A DNA stretch of 5,370 nt from Candidatus Dadabacteria bacterium (GTDB taxonomy: Bacteria > Desulfobacterota_D > UBA1144 > Nemesobacterales > JAJCZQ01). This document shows positions 4,488-5,370 of the stretch, one piece after another. Where the stretch lies: positions 1-5,370 of the forward strand of contig JAUXJP010000089.1 in assembly GCA_030624695.1 (NCBI GenBank). The letters run 5' to 3'. Each line of letters opens with the position of its first letter. Positions within the stretch are counted from its first letter, which is position 1. The notes beneath the pieces are model-generated. The model was given only the letters and a program-made list of their open reading frames with translations. It was not told the origin of the DNA and made no database searches. Position numbers and translations under genes: made by a program.

Positions 4488-5360
4488 TTATTCTCCTTTT
4501 CTCCCGTATTCAAAAAATCCTTTGCCGGTTTTTCTTCCAAGATATCCTGCCCGTACCATTTCCTTTAAAAGTGTTGCGGGCCGGAACTTTGGGTCACCAA
4601 ATTCTTTGTAAAGTACACTAAGTACATCAAGAGTTACATCAAGACCTATCAAATCTGCCAGGGCAAGGGGGCCAATGGGCTGATTAGTCCCAAGTTTCAT
4701 TGCTTTATCAATATCTTCCGCTGATGCCATTTGTTCATCAAGTACAAAAACAGCTTCATTAATCATGGGCAGTAAAATCCTGTTTACGATAAATCCGGCT
4801 TTGTCCCTTGTAACAACCGGGTCTTTCCCAAGGCTTAAGGCAAATTCATTAGCTGAACCAAGTGTTTTTTCAGATGTTATTTGTGTTGTGATTATTTCTA
4901 CAAGCTTCATTATCGGAGCGGGATTAAAGAAATGCACTCCAAGTACCTTATCCGGCCTCCCCGTATACATAGCAAGCTCGGTTACTGAAAGTGTAGACGT
5001 ATTCGTGGCGATGATTGTTTTGTCGGGGGTATTTTTTTCTATTTCACTGAATACTGCCTTTTTAATTTCTATTGATTCACTTACTGCTTCAATTACAATT
5101 TCACATCCCGAAAGGCTGTTGAAACTGTCAGAGGCGTTGATCCTTGAGAGTATTTCAGTGCTTTCTTCAGGTGTTATTCTTTTCCTGGCCTCCTGCCTTT
5201 TTATACTTTTTTCAATATTAGAATATCCGGAGTTGACAATTTCAGTACTTATATCTATAAGCTCCACTTTAAAACCTTTTGCGGCAGTTAATTCGGCGAT
5301 CCCCGAACCCATAGTCCCGGATCCAATAATTCCAACAGATTTAATATTTTGTTCACTCAT
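4488..5360 (-). CDS. hbd: 3-hydroxybutyryl-CoA dehydrogenase
   Basis: This 290-residue NAD(P)-dependent dehydrogenase interconverts acetoacetyl-CoA and (S)-3-hydroxybutyryl-CoA. The N-terminal Rossmann domain (about 5-190) has GIIGSGTMGSG at 10-20, the GxGxxG loop, and Asp36 at the end of the second strand (VELID), which points to NAD rather than NADP. The active site is complete: Ser122 in TSTLSVT, catalytic His143 in GVHFFNPAP, its partner Glu155 in LVEII, and Asn193 in GFIVNRIL. The C-terminal helical domain (about 195-290) has NQPIGPLALADLIGLD and ends with the family signature GYLGRKTGKGFFEYG. It is the first of the three genes in transcription order, and stands alone rather than fused to a hydratase as in FadB-type proteins. 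The start is supported by GGGA 6 nt upstream, at the window edge, so another gene could precede it. Confidence 0.96.
   Translation of the reverse strand: MSEQNIKSVGIIGSGTMGSGIAELTAAKGFKVELIDISTEIVNSGYSNIEKSIKRQEARKRITPEESTEILSRINASDSFNSLSGCEIVIEAVSESIEIKKAVFSEIEKNTPDKTIIATNTSTLSVTELAMYTGRPDKVLGVHFFNPAPIMKLVEIITTQITSEKTLGSANEFALSLGKDPVVTRDKAGFIVNRILLPMINEAVFVLDEQMASAEDIDKAMKLGTNQPIGPLALADLIGLDVTLDVLSVLYKEFGDPKFRPATLLKEMVRAGYLGRKTGKGFFEYGRKGE
4492..4497 (-). promoter_or_regulatory. Strong ribosome-binding site of crt inside the end of hbd
   Basis: AGGAGA on the minus strand lies 6 nt before the crt ATG. It is encoded by the closing Lys-Gly-Glu codons of hbd. The junction reads TAA-AT-ATG, the same layout as the crt-thl junction, with a stronger site. 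Confidence 0.8.
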
Positions 5361-5366
5361 GTTCTG

Positions 5367-5370
5367 TCCC
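5367..5370 (-). promoter_or_regulatory. Probable ribosome-binding site of hbd
   Basis: GGGA on the minus strand lies 6 nt before the hbd ATG at 5360 and is cut off by the window edge, so its full strength cannot be judged. Confidence 0.45.

Noticed and set aside
1..5370. CRISPR array, tRNA or rRNA gene, insertion sequence, attachment site or origin
   Set aside because: No regularly spaced repeats, cloverleaf or conserved rRNA segments, transposase-like frames or terminal repeats were found on reading both strands.

Overview
The window looks like a piece of a low-GC, Gram-negative bacterial chromosome. Several encoded proteins carry Sec signal peptides or membrane anchors followed by cysteine-containing soluble parts, and one joins a surface-adhesin-E-like domain to an AMIN-like domain, both of which belong to cell envelopes with a periplasm. 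Bacterial start codons and Shine-Dalgarno sites are visible in the right half. I cannot name the taxon. A Deltaproteobacteria-like or similar anaerobic or marine lineage would fit, but that is a guess.

Left half (1 to about 2509): small envelope proteins of unknown function in AT-rich DNA. It holds the C-terminal end of a gene entering from the left (1-99), a 118-residue membrane-anchored protein (116-472), a 63-residue membrane-anchored Cys-rich protein (579-770), and a 165-bp AT-rich intergenic stretch with two dyad-symmetric sites (813-835 and 871-884). These are followed by a 125-residue secreted protein (936-1313), the oppositely oriented 297-residue adhesin-E/AMIN-like protein (1317-2210, minus), and a small protein with two membrane helices (about 2294-2509).

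Right half (2510-5360, all minus strand): a tight three-gene cluster in transcription order hbd, crt, thl. It encodes 3-hydroxybutyryl-CoA dehydrogenase, enoyl-CoA hydratase (crotonase) and acetyl-CoA C-acetyltransferase (thiolase). Each junction has a 2-bp gap, and the downstream gene's Shine-Dalgarno site lies within the last codons of the upstream gene, so co-transcription and translational coupling are very likely. Together the three enzymes interconvert two acetyl-CoA and crotonyl-CoA through acetoacetyl-CoA and 3-hydroxybutyryl-CoA. The direction (butyrate-type synthesis or short-chain beta-oxidation) cannot be decided, because no acyl-CoA dehydrogenase, Etf or CoA-transferase gene lies in the window. 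The operon probably starts or continues beyond the right edge.

Two convergent gene pairs almost touch: 3 bp separate the stops near 1315, and 0 bp separate those at 2509/2510. No convincing intrinsic terminator was found anywhere. No tRNA, rRNA, CRISPR array or insertion sequence was seen. The enzymatic half is well understood; the novelty, if any, is in the uncharacterised envelope proteins of the left half.
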